DNA of 64,000 bases from Pithys albifrons albifrons. Taxonomy: Eukaryota; Chordata; Aves; Passeriformes; Thamnophilidae. A model generated the notes under the pieces. It made no database searches, was not told where the DNA came from, and worked only from the letters and a program-made list of their open reading frames with translations. Where the stretch lies: NCBI RefSeq assembly GCF_047495875.1, contig NC_092459.1, positions 37,925,490-37,989,489 of the forward strand. Reading direction: 5' to 3'. The position numbers and the translations under genes are program-made. Shown piece after piece: positions 14,224 to 26,719 of this stretch; the first letter of the stretch is position 1; each line of letters opens with the position of its first letter.

Positions 14224-14945
14224 CATAGTATCATAGAATCACAGAATCACAGAATATGCTGAGTTGGAAGGGATCCACAAGGATCATCAAGTCCAACCCT
14301 TAGCCCCACACAGGACCATCCTCAAGAATCACAATGTGGGTCTAAGAGTGTCACCCAAAGTCTTCTTGAACTCTGTCAGTCTTGTACTGTGACCACTTCC
14401 CTGGAGAGCCTGTTCCAGTATCCAGTCACCCTCTGGGCGAAGAACCTTTTCTGAATATCCAACCTAAACCTTCCCTGTCACAATTTCAGGCCATTCCCTC
14501 AGGTCCTGTCACTGGTCACCACAGAGAAGAGATCAGTGCCTGCCCCTCCTCCTCATTAGGAAGTTGTAGACTGCAATGAGGTCTCTCCTCAATCTCCTCT
14601 TCTCCAGGCTGAGCAGACCATGTGACCTCATCAGCTCCTCATGACTTTCCCTCAAGGCTCTTCACCATCTTTGTTGCCCTCCTTTGGACACTGATAACCG
14701 AATATCTTTTTTATATTGTGGTGCCCAAAACTGCACACACTATTCAAGGTGAGGCCACATCAGTGCAGAGCAGAGCAGGACAATACCCTCCCTCAACCAG
14801 CTGGCAACGCTGTGCCTGATGCCCCCCAGGACACAGCTGGTCCTCCTGGCTGCCAGAGCACTCCTGACTCAAAACAAATTTTCCATCAACCAGAAGCTTT
14901 CTGTGGCACTGCTTTCCAGGAGGTCATTCTTCAGTCTGTATGAAT
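14224..14945 (-). mobile_element. CR1 LINE 3' fragment
   Basis: About 720 bp of CR1 on the - strand. The 3' terminus lies at the low-coordinate end, where CATAGAATCACAGAATCACAG is the reverse complement of the terminal octamer repeats. It continues through 'gttggaagggatccacaagg' and 'atcaagtccaaccctt' into the ORF2 C-terminal region ('ctcctcttctccaggctgag', 'cctcctttggacac'). The frame is broken. Its end lies within about 10 bp of another CR1 tail, so one copy probably landed beside or inside the other. Confidence 0.93.
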
Positions 14946-14950
14946 TTAAC

Positions 14951-15058
14951 CATAGAATCATTAAGTTTGTAAAATACCTTGAAGATCATCAAGCCCAACC
15001 TTCAACTGAATACCACCATGTTCACTCAACCCTCCCACAGTCCTGTAATTTCTGACAG
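14951..15058 (-). mobile_element. Short CR1 3' tail abutting the previous copy
   Basis: A second CR1 3' end in the same orientation: 'catagaatcattaagtttgt', then 'cttgaagatcatcaagccca' and 'accatgttcactcaaccctc'. Only about 110 bp remain, a strong 5' truncation. It belongs to a different CR1 subfamily from its neighbour at 14224-14945, judging by the different tail text. Confidence 0.85.
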
Positions 15059-18000
15059 GTTTGTAGAAGAAAGTTTTATGCCTTTGCATAGCTTTTCATA
15101 TCTGTTACTAAAATCCTGGTTTCTTAAAGCTGTGCACAAATAGGATGGTATTCATACTTCTTCCAACAGGTTTAGTTTATTTTAGTCAGGACCTTTCCTT
15201 TTTCATGAGATTTGATGCTCTAGTCAGTGCCTTGATTTGGAGAACCCTATACTATGATTTATCCTTAATCTTTCTGATTTGTATAATTTAAGAAGTGTGA
15301 TGGAATGAGATTACAAGAATTTGCTGCTGTCACACTAGTTTTAACCATTATGATTTATCATAACAACACTGATTAAATAATCAGGTTCTTGAAAGCATGT
15401 CACTAAGAAACTGCCAGAGACAAATTTCTGTTAGAATATTATTTTTATTTTATTGCACTTGGATTGATTAAGAAAATTTTTGAATTTATGCAGAAATACC
15501 TATGCTAGTCATGACATTTAGCATTATATTATATCACTTTCCTCAGGCCATTGACAGTTAACAAGCAGTATAAAGACAGAAGATTTTAATTTTTTTAATA
15601 TCTTTTGTCAATGGGTTTAAAATCTATATACTGTTTTAATTGTCTGACAGGACATATTTCTATATATATTTTTGTTTCTTTGTGTAATGAAAATGGATAT
15701 TCATTTACATGTCTGCATCTCATGAGGCAATTTAAACTACACAGGAAGACATTAGAACAAGGTAATGACTCTGTACTCTGTCTAAGTTTAGTTGGAAACA
15801 CAATTCTCTTAAACAGGTACTAAAAGTACTTGATGATTTAAGCACCTTCCTTGAGGAACTTGGTGAATATGATTGCCTACAAGTTACATGAAAACAAACT
15901 TGCCCATTCATGCTCAGATGTGTTTGTTTTGAGAAGACAGGCACCTATGTCCTTCTTGGTGCACTGAAGAGACTTACATTTATATAGATGGGCTTCTGAA
16001 ATCAACCCAACTTGGCTAAGATAGACATAATTAAGAACAGCAGTTGTGCACAACATCTGCATAATAGTGTAAGAAATTGAGGGCTAACTCAAGAAGCTGG
16101 GAGCTCAGTATACTACATCATGTTTGAGCTGAGGGGATCAACATTTTCCTGCTATAGTGTCCATTAGAAATGGACAGACTAAATATAGAACAATGAAAGA
16201 ACTCCATTTCCTCTGTTTGAGAAACTCTGTTTAGTTTCCTAAATTCTCAGTTGAAGAGGTAGATATCAGGGTCTTCTTGAATAACATGGATTGCCTTCTG
16301 GAGCTATTTAAAAATTACTTCAGAAATACCTGAAAATCTAGTTTAAAAATGTTCAATATCTACTTTAAATCGCCTAAATTCAATAATGAAAATTGTTTGA
16401 TAGGATGATGTGTCCCATCCTGAAACTGGTGCCTAAGCCAAATGGGTAAATAATTTCCACTGGGGGAACTCACTTCTCTTTGTTGACTGGGAAGACCTGA
16501 AGTTGAGTGGATTTTGTGCACTTAGGTTAACCCCCTAAAATTTCAGTCAGGTATTGTGAAATTAGGCACCTCAATAAAACAGTGTAGTGTCACCCTTAAT
16601 TTCTGTGGTATGCTGACTGCTTAAATATTTCACCCAAACTACAGTGATTCTGAGAAACAAAACTGTTTCAGAATAACTAGTGGTGAAGTGGGAGTGTATA
16701 TTTACACTTGCACCATTTGCTCCCATCACTATGAGTTGACATTGCATATCTCAGTAAATTGGACTAACTCTCCTCTTTTCCAAAGAAGATAAGGTGCCAT
16801 CTGCTTTTTGGGCCTGTGACATAACACTTATTCCAGAATTTTAAAGACCTGATTTCCATGTCCCTTTCAACCCCTGGACAAAGAGTTAGACTCATATCTT
16901 TCATGTCTTACTAGACTTTCTGACTAGAGCCAACAGTCTGATGGGCTCAGACTCTTTGGTCAATATTTGAATGGCATGCCAGAATGGTCTGGCAATGAGA
17001 ATCTCTGCTCAGTTACCAAATGAAGCAGACACTCTCCTTTGCGGAATTCTAGTGGTGCTTATGCATCATATATTAAGGAGAACAAAATACACAAGCATCT
17101 TTCAAGTTTCTGCATAACTCTCAGTGGAAATGTGAAAACTCAACTATTAAGATTAAATTCACTCCTCAGAAGTTATTTAATGCATGTTTCACAGCAGCTG
17201 ACCTCTGATATGAGTTTTGCAAATCACTCTCCATGAAGAATAAATAAAATAGGTCTAATGTAAAATAATTTTAATTACTTTTAATTTCACTTAATAATAT
17301 ATTTGCCCTCATTTAATATATGACTTCTTCATTTTGCTCTTTTATTAAATTACAACTTCTAGAAGGAAAAGGTAGAGATAGGCTTTCTTGGATCATTCAG
17401 ACAGAAGAGTGCTGCCTCTCTTTTTATCCTTTTGTTAAGTGCTATGCAATTTTATGAATCATAATGTTTTGTTGTGCCACCTGGATATCCAGAAGAAGCT
17501 CAGTCTTCAAAATATTGTGGCAAAATCTTAAGTAAAAAGCTGCTAAAATTAAATAAACTTATGATGCATCATATGAAGTACACATCAGTTTCTCAACATT
17601 ATTTTTGGACTGACTCTCCTCATAAGTACCATTTTCTATTTTCGTTATGGTTGCTTTTGTGATATGTTGTACCCTATTTTTTTCTCATTCATTCTTGATT
17701 TTATCCAGAGCACAAAGTAGCAACTGTAAGGTTAAAATAGACAGCTAACATTTTCCAGGTCACTGGATACATATGAATTCTGATTTATTATTATGACATT
17801 TAAACACAAAAACATTCATCTATGCATTCAAACATGATAGCATAATGAATAAATGTCTGATTATTTTTGCAGGATTTGAAAATACAACATTAAAATTTAT
17901 TTAAAATGTAACATTTTGCATGCCTTCTATGTCATTGAATAATAAGGGCATGCAATGGATTTAAAATCCACTTTTAATAGAATTTCTTATTTTTGCTTGA

Positions 18001-19119
18001 AAAATTTAGCTTTCCTCTTTGTTATTCTACCTTAGAAACCTTGAAGAACATTCATTAATAAATTAGAGATCTTCGATCAAAGGAAATTTCAAAAAAAGTG
18101 TGGAAAATACTTTGCTAAAAAATAAAATTGACCAGAGACTTCCTCAGAAATGCATATTCAAATTGTTCTTTTGTAAGACGCATTACCTTACTTTTCCTAT
18201 AATATGCAAATTGATTAGACTGCTATTGTGTTCCACTCTGATTAGACTTTTACTAATCTGCTGAACCAGAGAATGAATAATAAAAATCTAATAAATTTAT
18301 GGAAAGTCAGTCTATATAGAGTATGCCAAATGATAGAAATTATCATTTACAATGTTGTGAATACCTCATTAGTAACTCTTCAGAAGATTATGAATCTCTT
18401 AATGCTTACTTTCCTCATATTTGGCTGCTGACCTTTTAATAGTCCAGAGACTCCATCACTAAGTATTCCTTGTCACCTGTCATCTGGCACTTCAAGCCCT
18501 GTCTTCTTTCCTAATAAAAAAGGAGAGCCTTTTAGGAAAAAAAATTCTGACAGTGTATAGTTAAGAACAGCCATTTATCCTTCTTTTGTCTTTTTAATAA
18601 TTGACAGAAAAACTTTGCCACTTTCTCTTTTACTGTCTTCAGGTGTCAGAGCTAGGTTTGAATGGTCTTTCTCATGGGATTTATTAAAATAACTACATCT
18701 TTTTACTTATCCTTTCCTGTGTCTTCTCTGATGGGTTTCTCTCCCTGTCTTCATTTTCTCTCTCATAATTTTTACTTCTCTACAGTACGTCTTGATTTTT
18801 CCTCATGAGACTTTCTTTCCCTATGAGGACACCAAATATGTCACATGGAAAGCTTTTTATAAACTAGAAGAGCTCCAGCACAGCTTAAGTGAAATGCAAA
18901 ACCAAAAGTATCATGACATTCAAGGGTTTTCACAAATATGTATTTCACAATAAAATGACAGTATATTCATAAGAATATTGCCTGTTCATCAGAAACTAAG
19001 GGAAGAGCAATGAATACTAAAATATTTGTAGAATCTGGAGAAAGAAGGACTCACTCTCAACTGAGAAGGATCAGTTTGTGGAACTTAAGGCAAGATGGAA
19101 ATATAAAAGTCCTATGCCT
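15059..19119. other. Gene-free AT-rich stretch
   Basis: Four kilobases with only short frames (up to about 72 codons) that overlap on both strands and resemble nothing known. No simple repeat longer than about 20 bp and no transposable element is recognised. Confidence 0.55.
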
Positions 19120-19630
19120 ATGGTATGCACTTAGGTGTGGTGAGGGAGCTAGTTGATGCTGTTGTGAGGCCACTGTTGTTTTATCTTTGACAGGTATTGA
19201 TGATTCAGACAGGTTCCTGAAAACTGGGAGACCAAAGGTCACTCCTGTCTTCACAAAGCGCAGGAAGATCTGAGGAATTGCAGGCCAGTAAGCCTCACCT
19301 CAATCACTGCTTAGGTAATGGAGCAACTAAAGCTAGAAAAAGTTTTCAAACACATGAATGACAAGAAGGGCATCAGGAGTTGTTGGATGTATAAAGAGGA
19401 AGTCATGTTTGGCCAACCTTATAACCTTATGTAATGAGGCGATTAACAAGAGAAGAGTAGTAAATGTTTTTTCCCCTGGCTTTAATAAGGCATTCAAGAC
19501 TTTCTCCCACAACATCTTCATAGATAAATTGATAAATTATAGCTTAGATAAGTGGACAGTGACATGGACTGAAAACTGGTTGAAGAAGTGGGCCCAGAGG
19601 GTTATGATCAGCAGCAAAAACATCATTGCT
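19120..19630 (+). mobile_element. Old CR1 LINE reverse-transcriptase fragment
   Basis: Forward-strand CR1 ORF2 remnant. At 19358-19625 the frame reads KRKSCLANLITLCNEAINK, then FNKAFKTFSHNIFIDKLINY, then WAQRVMIS. These match, segment by segment, the reverse-transcriptase core of the better preserved CR1 at 45.7-46.35 kb ([35 protein letters not shown]). The catalytic-region Asp of DFSKAFD is replaced. Upstream, 19190-19330 corresponds to the '[10 protein letters not shown]' region but is frameshifted. Homology stops abruptly near 19630, where LTR-like sequence begins. Both ends of the element are missing. Confidence 0.85.
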
Positions 19631-19689
19631 GAGGGTTATGGGAAGAAGGGGTTGTGCAGCGTGGCAGCATGGCAGAGGGAGGAGTTGGG

Positions 19690-19995
19690 TATTGTCTGGA
19701 GTTTCTGTGATGAACAATACAGTTCACCTTTTTGTTGTACACACTTTTATTAATATTGTTGCTGTGACTGTTCATTTTTTCTATTATAATTACTATATTT
19801 TTTCTATTTTTATTATTATTTCTATTATTATTTCATTGCTGTGTCCAGTAAATAGTTCTTATCTCAACCCATGATCTTTACCTTTTGTGCCTCCAATTCT
19901 CCTCTCCAGCCTGCCACATGGGGAGAGGGGAGGGAGAATGAGTGAATGGCAAATTGTTTGGAGCATTTCAGTAGAAGCACCAACTTGGGGAATAC
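19690..19995 (+). mobile_element. Degraded avian ERVL-type LTR fragment
   Basis: The layout matches the 3' half of a common avian LTR: a TATT/ATT-rich block (19740-19850), then 'taaatagttcttatctcaac', 'ccatgatctttaccttttgt', a 'ctccaattctcctctcc' pyrimidine patch, and the 'ggggagagggg…gagaatgagtgaatgg' purine patch that precedes the LTR end in this family. The final bases of the family are too diverged here to place the terminus. It splits the surrounding CR1 remnant, so it inserted into that copy. No target duplication was confirmed. Family assignment is from memory of the consensus pattern. Confidence 0.6.
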
Positions 19996-20009
19996 CATTC
20001 CTAAATCAT

Positions 20010-20108
20010 GACAGTAGGCGCATTGCTAGCAGGTCAGATGACGTGATCCTTCATCTCTACTCAGTAGTAATGAGACACACCTGGAGTGCTGGGTCCTGTC
20101 CTTCATGT
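20010..20108 (+). mobile_element. CR1 LINE fragment, continuation past the LTR
   Basis: A short forward CR1 piece: 'attgctagcaggtcagatga', then 'gtgatccttcatctctactc' and 'cacctggagtgctgggtcct'. These correspond to the ORF2 C-terminal stretch that reads [18 protein letters not shown] in the copy at 45.3 kb. It is most likely the downstream part of the same CR1 as 19120-19630. About 500 bp expected between them are missing, so a deletion accompanied or followed the LTR insertion. Confidence 0.75.
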
Positions 20109-22589
20109 AGAAACAGACAATGTTATAAATTTTGCTACCTAATAAAAATAAATCATAATTTCATAGTGTTTTCACCACCATCAGATGCCTCACAATATTA
20201 TTGCTACATTTTTCTAATTGTTTATTTATTTAAGTTCTCCATTAAGCAATAAAATTCCATTTGCCTTTGAAATTTGTACTCTTCAGCTATAGATAGATTT
20301 CCAGTACACTAAGTTTCTGTGGTTACTGAGTGAAGCTCCATAATACTAAAGATGACCTTGTTTTTAATGGCCCCTATTTTGTACAAATTGTTCCTTCACT
20401 AGAAGTGTTTAAATACATAAGTAACTGACTGTGCCCCTATATTAGGTGTGTACTGAGTAAATGCTTCACTTGTTTAATCAAATAAACTACGTGAAAAAAC
20501 TCTGCTTGCAGGATTATGGACAGATGTAACCAATGTCTACTAAACTGTTGAATGTTATCCCATGTGTCTGACAACATAGGTAAAGAAGGCTTAAAAAATA
20601 TTTTTGTATGATCAAGTGATAAGTAACAGATGATGCAAAAACCCCTACACATTTATTTTTCTATTTTAAAGTTTAAAGTATTTCAAGTGTGAATGAAGCA
20701 TAGAATACCACAGACTGAACGATTTTCAGTGAAGATCTCAAAAGTGTAGTCTTGTAATAATTTTTTCTACAGCTAAGCTGTTTGTTATCTCCCTCTCTCT
20801 CTCTCTCTCTTTTTCTCCATTTACACATAATCAAGTCCACTTTGGACTATACTGGTGTAAAAGCAAAACAAGACTAAAAGACAACTTTAATCATGAGTTG
20901 TTGCTTTGAGAGAGAGTTACCGAGGATGGACACTGGGAAACAAACTGCAAGTGCTACAGTTAAGCCTCAGACTAGACCTGGGAAGACTGAAGTTACTAGA
21001 CTTACACTTGGGTCTAAACATCTTTCACTGAATGCAGTTTGATATCCAGACCCATAGGTAGGCAGGTTATTTAATTTATTAAGTCAAAATGCTGATGTCT
21101 TGACATTCAGGGCCTGACAGTCAACTGGACCATCCTGTCCTGCTTACCATGAGGTATCTTTGAAGGTTCCACTCTGCAGCAGAAATCTGAGAAATAACTT
21201 GGAAACAAATCCAGACAGATTTAAATTGGAATATATGACAAATACGCTTAAGGAATCTTCTTCAATAAAGGACTGTCCACACATTCCACTAGATAAACTT
21301 TATCCTTGCTGAACTAACAGACCCTTGAATCCTGACTCAACATACCTTACTTTCCAAAAGTGACAATTTTTTTGTCCATCTCATTTTTACCAACAAGGGA
21401 TGAAATCTCTGAATCTATACCCTTCTAACCTTAGGGGATGATACTAGTGTAAAGAACACTTTGCCAAGATGTAAACCTTGAACAGTTGTGGTTTTCTAAA
21501 TCTTGAGTGTTTGTGAAGTCGGTAAAAGGAGCTCTGAGATCAAGTAGTGCATGAGAAAGCATATTCTCAAATGGAAAGGCATAGGAATAAGAGGGCTCCC
21601 TCCTTATTTTTGTTCCTTGCTGAACAAGGTGAGATATGTTTGATTTCCACAAGAGAAGGCTGAAAGCTGGAGACTTCCCCTTCTCAGACCTGTCTCTTTG
21701 ACTACAACACTTTTTTCCCTGATGCTTTCCAAGAATAATGAATTTTGCATTCCTGGCTACATAGCAGCTCAGTCTCAGGAGAAGGAAAAGTAAATGCCTC
21801 ACTCTGAATATTCATGGCATATTGGTTAGGTCACTCTTGAGGGTGATAGGAGAGGTGGATTTAGTCCCTTGTAAGATGATCAGGGCTGGGAATGCAAACC
21901 CCTCATTTTCTCAGTGAATACTCAAACCACAAGACTATTAAGCATAGACAGTGTCACCTTTACCCAATACCTTTCTCTGAAGAGGGCTAAAATGCTCTGG
22001 GTCCTGAGTGGATGGAAGCACCTAACATTTTCTATTAATTTTCTATACTCTCAATAGAAAGATAGACACTTAAAATATGAGTGGATTTCCCTCTGCTTAT
22101 CTTCAGAGGCACTCTCTCTCCACTATGGTGGGCAAATTCCAGCTCCTTTTTAGGGTCAAACAGGATTTTGTGCATAACATCTAAATTAAGAACCTAAATT
22201 AAGTGCACAAGATTATATCCAGGAAAATGAAATCTCTTCAGACATGCATATTGTGAACAGATTTTGCCAGAAAAGTTGTTGGGAAGTCCTGTGCTGAGAC
22301 ATGCAAGTACAGAAGGGTCACTTTTGACCCTGATCAGTATGGAGCAGTTTAAGAGTATTTTCCTGGGGTCTTACTAGCTCAGGCATTCCCTGCACCATAC
22401 TCCATTGCATGAGAAGCCTGAGGACAGTGTTTGATAACAGGAGCTGAGCATCTAAATCCATACTTACGTACACAAGAAGTAATGAGTTATTCAGAGGGAA
22501 AGGGCAGGCAGAGCCCCTGTCAACTTAATGAATATTTGGGGTACAAATGACCTCTGAAAATCAGGCCATTTATTTTAGTACCTAAAAAT
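20109..22589. other. Gene-free stretch with a short CT run
   Basis: About 2.5 kb of unique-looking sequence. The longest frame (123 codons, - strand, 21431-21802) has no recognisable domain. A pure CT dinucleotide run of about 20 bp lies at 20792-20811. Nothing else is recognised. Confidence 0.55.
20792..20811 (+). repeat. (CT)n microsatellite
   Basis: About ten CT units followed by a T-rich tail. Confidence 0.9.
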
Positions 22590-22599
22590 AGATTCAGAT

Positions 22600-22685
22600 G
22601 TTTAATTTTACATATTCAGGTTGGAAAATTTTGGCTAGAGAGTAAATTAATTGCCTGAGGTCACACAGCAAGTCAATGTATAATG
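22600..22685 (-). mobile_element. Ancient MIR-like SINE relic
   Basis: The sequence 'attttacatattcaggttgg…ctagagag…attgcctgaggtcacacagc…aagtcaatg' lines up in order with the reverse complement of the MIR core (family text: attttacagatgaggaaact, gaggcacagagagg, taagtaacttgcccaaggtc, acacagctag). 'gaggtcacacagcaagt' is the strongest block. MIR-type CORE-SINEs are known as very old, sparse relics across amniotes, so a fragment in a bird is plausible. An alignment would be needed to exclude chance. Confidence 0.6.
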
Positions 22686-22689
22686 AGAA

Positions 22690-25600
22690 AGTAATAATGA
22701 GTGAAGAAAAAAAGGAACTTTTAATCTCTGTGGATTTACTGAATCCCAAAACTCTTTTAATAAAACTAAAAGTGTTCTTGAATATATCTCAGTATTTTGT
22801 TTAATTGGGGCTTAGCATTATTATTTAAAATGTTTTGTTTCTTTTTTTTTTTATGAAAACTTTATTTTTCTACATGTTTAAGCCTGATTGGTGGTATCTT
22901 CCTATTGCTGTGAAAACAACAGTCTCAGTCAAACCTTCAACAGCAGATATTTTGTTGCATAGGTAGTTAATGAATGAGATATTTGATTACAAAGGGATAA
23001 GTAACCTCTCTGTAGCCTGCAATTAACATTTAACTTGATATGGTCAATAAGCCAAACGAAGGGAGAGTGAACTGAATGAAAAGGATTTTTCTCTCATTAG
23101 GGGTTCATCACACATATATGCTAGCAAAGTATACTGTTGTGATTGGCAATTTTGTTTGCAGATTTGTAAAAAAGCTAAGCTTTCATCTGGTCTAAAAGAA
23201 ATAAAAGAACTCACTCTTTAAAGAAAAACAGTATTTTAAACCATTAAGATTTCAAGTTTCTGAAGATAATTTATAACAGTCAAGTGCATTATTAGGCAAT
23301 AATGGTACCTCAGGAAGTTAGTCACTCTGTTCCTGCTAAAATCCTGTGAGACTGGAGTGCCTAATTCCCTCACATGCTTTCTAGTTTTAATGAGTTCTTG
23401 CTTACACACAGACACAGAAAATGGTATCTGCTATATTCTTTTCATGCAAATATAAGCTAAACCCTTAGTGATATACTGTGATTCAAAATATATAAAATAT
23501 CTGTCTAAAGCAGTTATGCAGTTCAAAGTGAGCTGTGCTGTGCCTTTTTCCTGGTGCACAGAACTTCTCAAAGCTGTTTATCAGAAACACAGCAATAATG
23601 TGAGAATGGTCCCCACTGAAAGGTTTGAGGCTTGGGAAATACATGCTGAATTTTTTTTACTGCTGCCAGCTTCTTGCATTACCTTGGCCATATCAGTTAT
23701 ATCATGACATCAATGGCCACACACTTTCCTCAGTTGAAAGAGAAATTTGACTTTCCAAGATTAACTTTTTCTTGCGTTAAGGTGGATTTTCCCACTGTGA
23801 AAACAATTCCAAGAGGAAAGGAACACAGACAAAAACCCAAAGTGCTAATTTCATGAAACCCTAGCTGACAACATTAGGTAAATTAAGACTAGTATATGGC
23901 ATAATTCTGTTATCTAGAATTCTGTAAATATGGGGTTTTTTTCTAATTCATCTGCCTGATCCATTTCTCTGTATTTTTTTTTTTTTGGCAATGCAATATT
24001 TTCAAAATCTTTTCTTCTTTGTTGCAGGACTCCCCAGGATCAATTCTAGCATTTGGAAGTGATTGGAATTGTACTGTGGTAACAGATCTGTTTTATATAC
24101 TGGACCTTCCATCCAAAAGACAGGCAAATAGTCTGTACTGATCACTGTCTAAACATTTTAAAATTATATATTGTGAAAGTACCTGAACTGCTGCTTCTTA
24201 TTATTTTTCAGGTTCATCATAACTGGACTTTTCATCAAGGCCATGAAGAGATCTAACAGGTGACCTACAGGCAGGCTCCTCAGCCTAAATTGATAACTGC
24301 ATGGAGTTAGTCTATGCTGAATTGTGTTTGTGGCACAAATTATTTTTGTCCCATATAGAGACACAGACATGAAAATGGATTCATGTTGTAAAACTTAGAG
24401 AGAAAAATTCCACAGGATGGATTTTCTTTTATTCTTAAAAACAATACAAAATCAGAATGAAATAAATTTATTTATAGTAGTGTTTAAAGTTGAGAATGTG
24501 CGATCGCAATATAATAGTAAGTACAATATAAATTTAATATTATATTTTGCTACTTATATTTTAACAAAATATAAACAAGCATCTACAGGAAACAAAGTGC
24601 AAAGCACTTTTGCTGTCATTGTCAGTGAGAGATTCTATTTTTATTGATGTTTGATTGTTTTATTGTAAAATTTGTGCTGTATAGCAAATAAAAGAATAAA
24701 AAAGTTAGGTTTTTTCCTACTTGTCACCACTGAAACTAAATCTGGAAGATGAAAATGAAGATACAAGGCTTTTTCTTTTTTGGTCATACTCCACCCTGAC
24801 AATAAATATTCTGAAGGGCAAAAGCAGTCTCAATTACAGTATTGGCTTTCTTCTCTTTCTTCTCTTTTATGAATTCTATTTGGGTTTCTAGTGTAAATCT
24901 CTGCCTTCAATGAGACAACACAGACATATGCATCTAGGAGCAGAATTTGTACACTTGGGCTGAAGAGTGAACCTGCCATGGGAATTTGATGCTGTGGATT
25001 GATGTGTTAAAAAACTCCAAACCTTATTTAGAGCTCTCTTCTTCTGTAGGACTGTCACTGGTAAAAAATAAAAGCTAGTCTATGTCAGTAAATGGATATC
25101 ATAATGAATACATGGAGGAAAAGTCAGTGTGATGAATAAAATAGGGGTATTTTTAGCTAGACACATTAGTGTTGCAGTTAGGCTTTCAACTCCATATGGG
25201 TCAATAGCAGTAATTAGTTCTATTACATTACATTCTTATACTGGTTTGCTCACAATAATACCTGAGTGCATAATATAGGTACTACATGGTGGAACAAGAT
25301 AAATATTATGGTGGTGTGTTTTATTTCACAGCCTAAGATTACTGCATGCATTGAACATCCCATTGTTGCCTTTGTTTTTAACCATATCTCAGTAAAAGGA
25401 ATGTATAGACACATTGAGCTGATGTATAGACACATTGAGCTGAGATGCAATTTCGATCAGATAATACAGGGTGAAGAAGCATAGTTTGTAGTTGGTGAGG
25501 ATGTAGGGGAGATTTCTAATTACTGTCAGTTTCTGTGAGGGTCCACAATTTCAAGATAGCTTCCAAAAAACTTTGTTTCCTCTTCAGATCCTACCTGGAT

Positions 25601-26715
25601 CTGTGCTGGTAAGACACAGTTCTCAGCTATTGTCTCAGTAACAGCTCTTAGTTAATCTTCTAGCCAGACTGGTTCCAGATCATTGAGTGCCTGAGAGAGA
25701 TATGGTCTGTGGCATGGACCATGATTGAAACCAGAGGCAGCTTTAGGCAGTGAGGCAATCAAGGGTAAATGCAAGAAAACACAGTTTGCCCACATTCACT
25801 GTCAGCAACAGCCTTTACCCACTTCTTGTTGCCTTGCCTGAAACCGATGACATTACCCCATTTCACCACAGGCTTTAGTCTTGTTCTACTGGACAAAAGC
25901 CAGAGGCCTCAGTGGAAAACAAATGAAAGCTTCACTGGTAAAAGTTCAAATTAGAAAATTACTCATCTCTACACCCTGCAGCTCCTTTTTCCTCTTCTGT
26001 ATCTTTCTTCCCTTTTTCTCTGCAATCAACAACAGGACCAAAGGCTAGTAACACACCGTGGTTTGCAAAGATCACTTCAAGCTGGCTGCCTTTCCAGCAA
26101 AGTGGAGTATGCTACAGGCATGCCCAGCTGCCTGGTTCATGATCCAGAATTTTCTCAGTTCTCATCATGGGGTGGCAATGGCTCTGTTCTGGTCAAGATG
26201 AAGAGGGAACTGAACAGAGCTGAAACATTTCAATTTACATAGTACTTTCTCCTCTTATTTAATCAAAAATCTTAACTGCTATGTGACTTTGAAATTAATT
26301 AAAAGTTTATGTTTACCCAGGATGTTAATATCTCAAAATGCTTAACATTTGCTCTTCATTTAGCGCATTGTCAGTTTCCCCATTACTACATGGTGTGCAT
26401 AAATTTCTTTAAATATTACCTTTCATAGTGGTATGCAAGGACAACTACTTGCCATAATTTAAAGTTTGCCACCCTTACAAAAAGAACTGAGTTGCCTTTA
26501 AATATTTTAGAAGACAAAGGTAAATGTACAAGTATTACTAAGTATTATGTAAGTAAAAAAAACAGGTCAGTAGAAAGAAGATTTAAAGAATATAAAGAAT
26601 ATGTAGGAAAAAAGAATGGAGGGCCACAGCTGGAGCAAAATGGACTGGTCTAATTTAAAATAGCCATCATACACTTATAATTGCAAGTTATGGAATGCAA
26701 GAAGCTCATCACTAC
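22690..26715. other. Gene-free AT-rich stretch
   Basis: Four kilobases without a supportable gene; the frames present are under 80 codons and featureless. The only structured element noticed is a perfect 21-bp tandem duplication at 25401-25442. Confidence 0.55.
25401..25442 (+). repeat. Perfect 21-bp tandem duplication
   Basis: Two identical 21-bp units, each beginning 'atgtatagacacattgagct', at 25401-25421 and 25422-25442. The unit is a multiple of three, so a short frame across it repeats MYRHIEL. Two identical copies with no divergence suggest a recent replication-slippage event. Confidence 0.97.
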
Positions 26716-26719
26716 TAGA

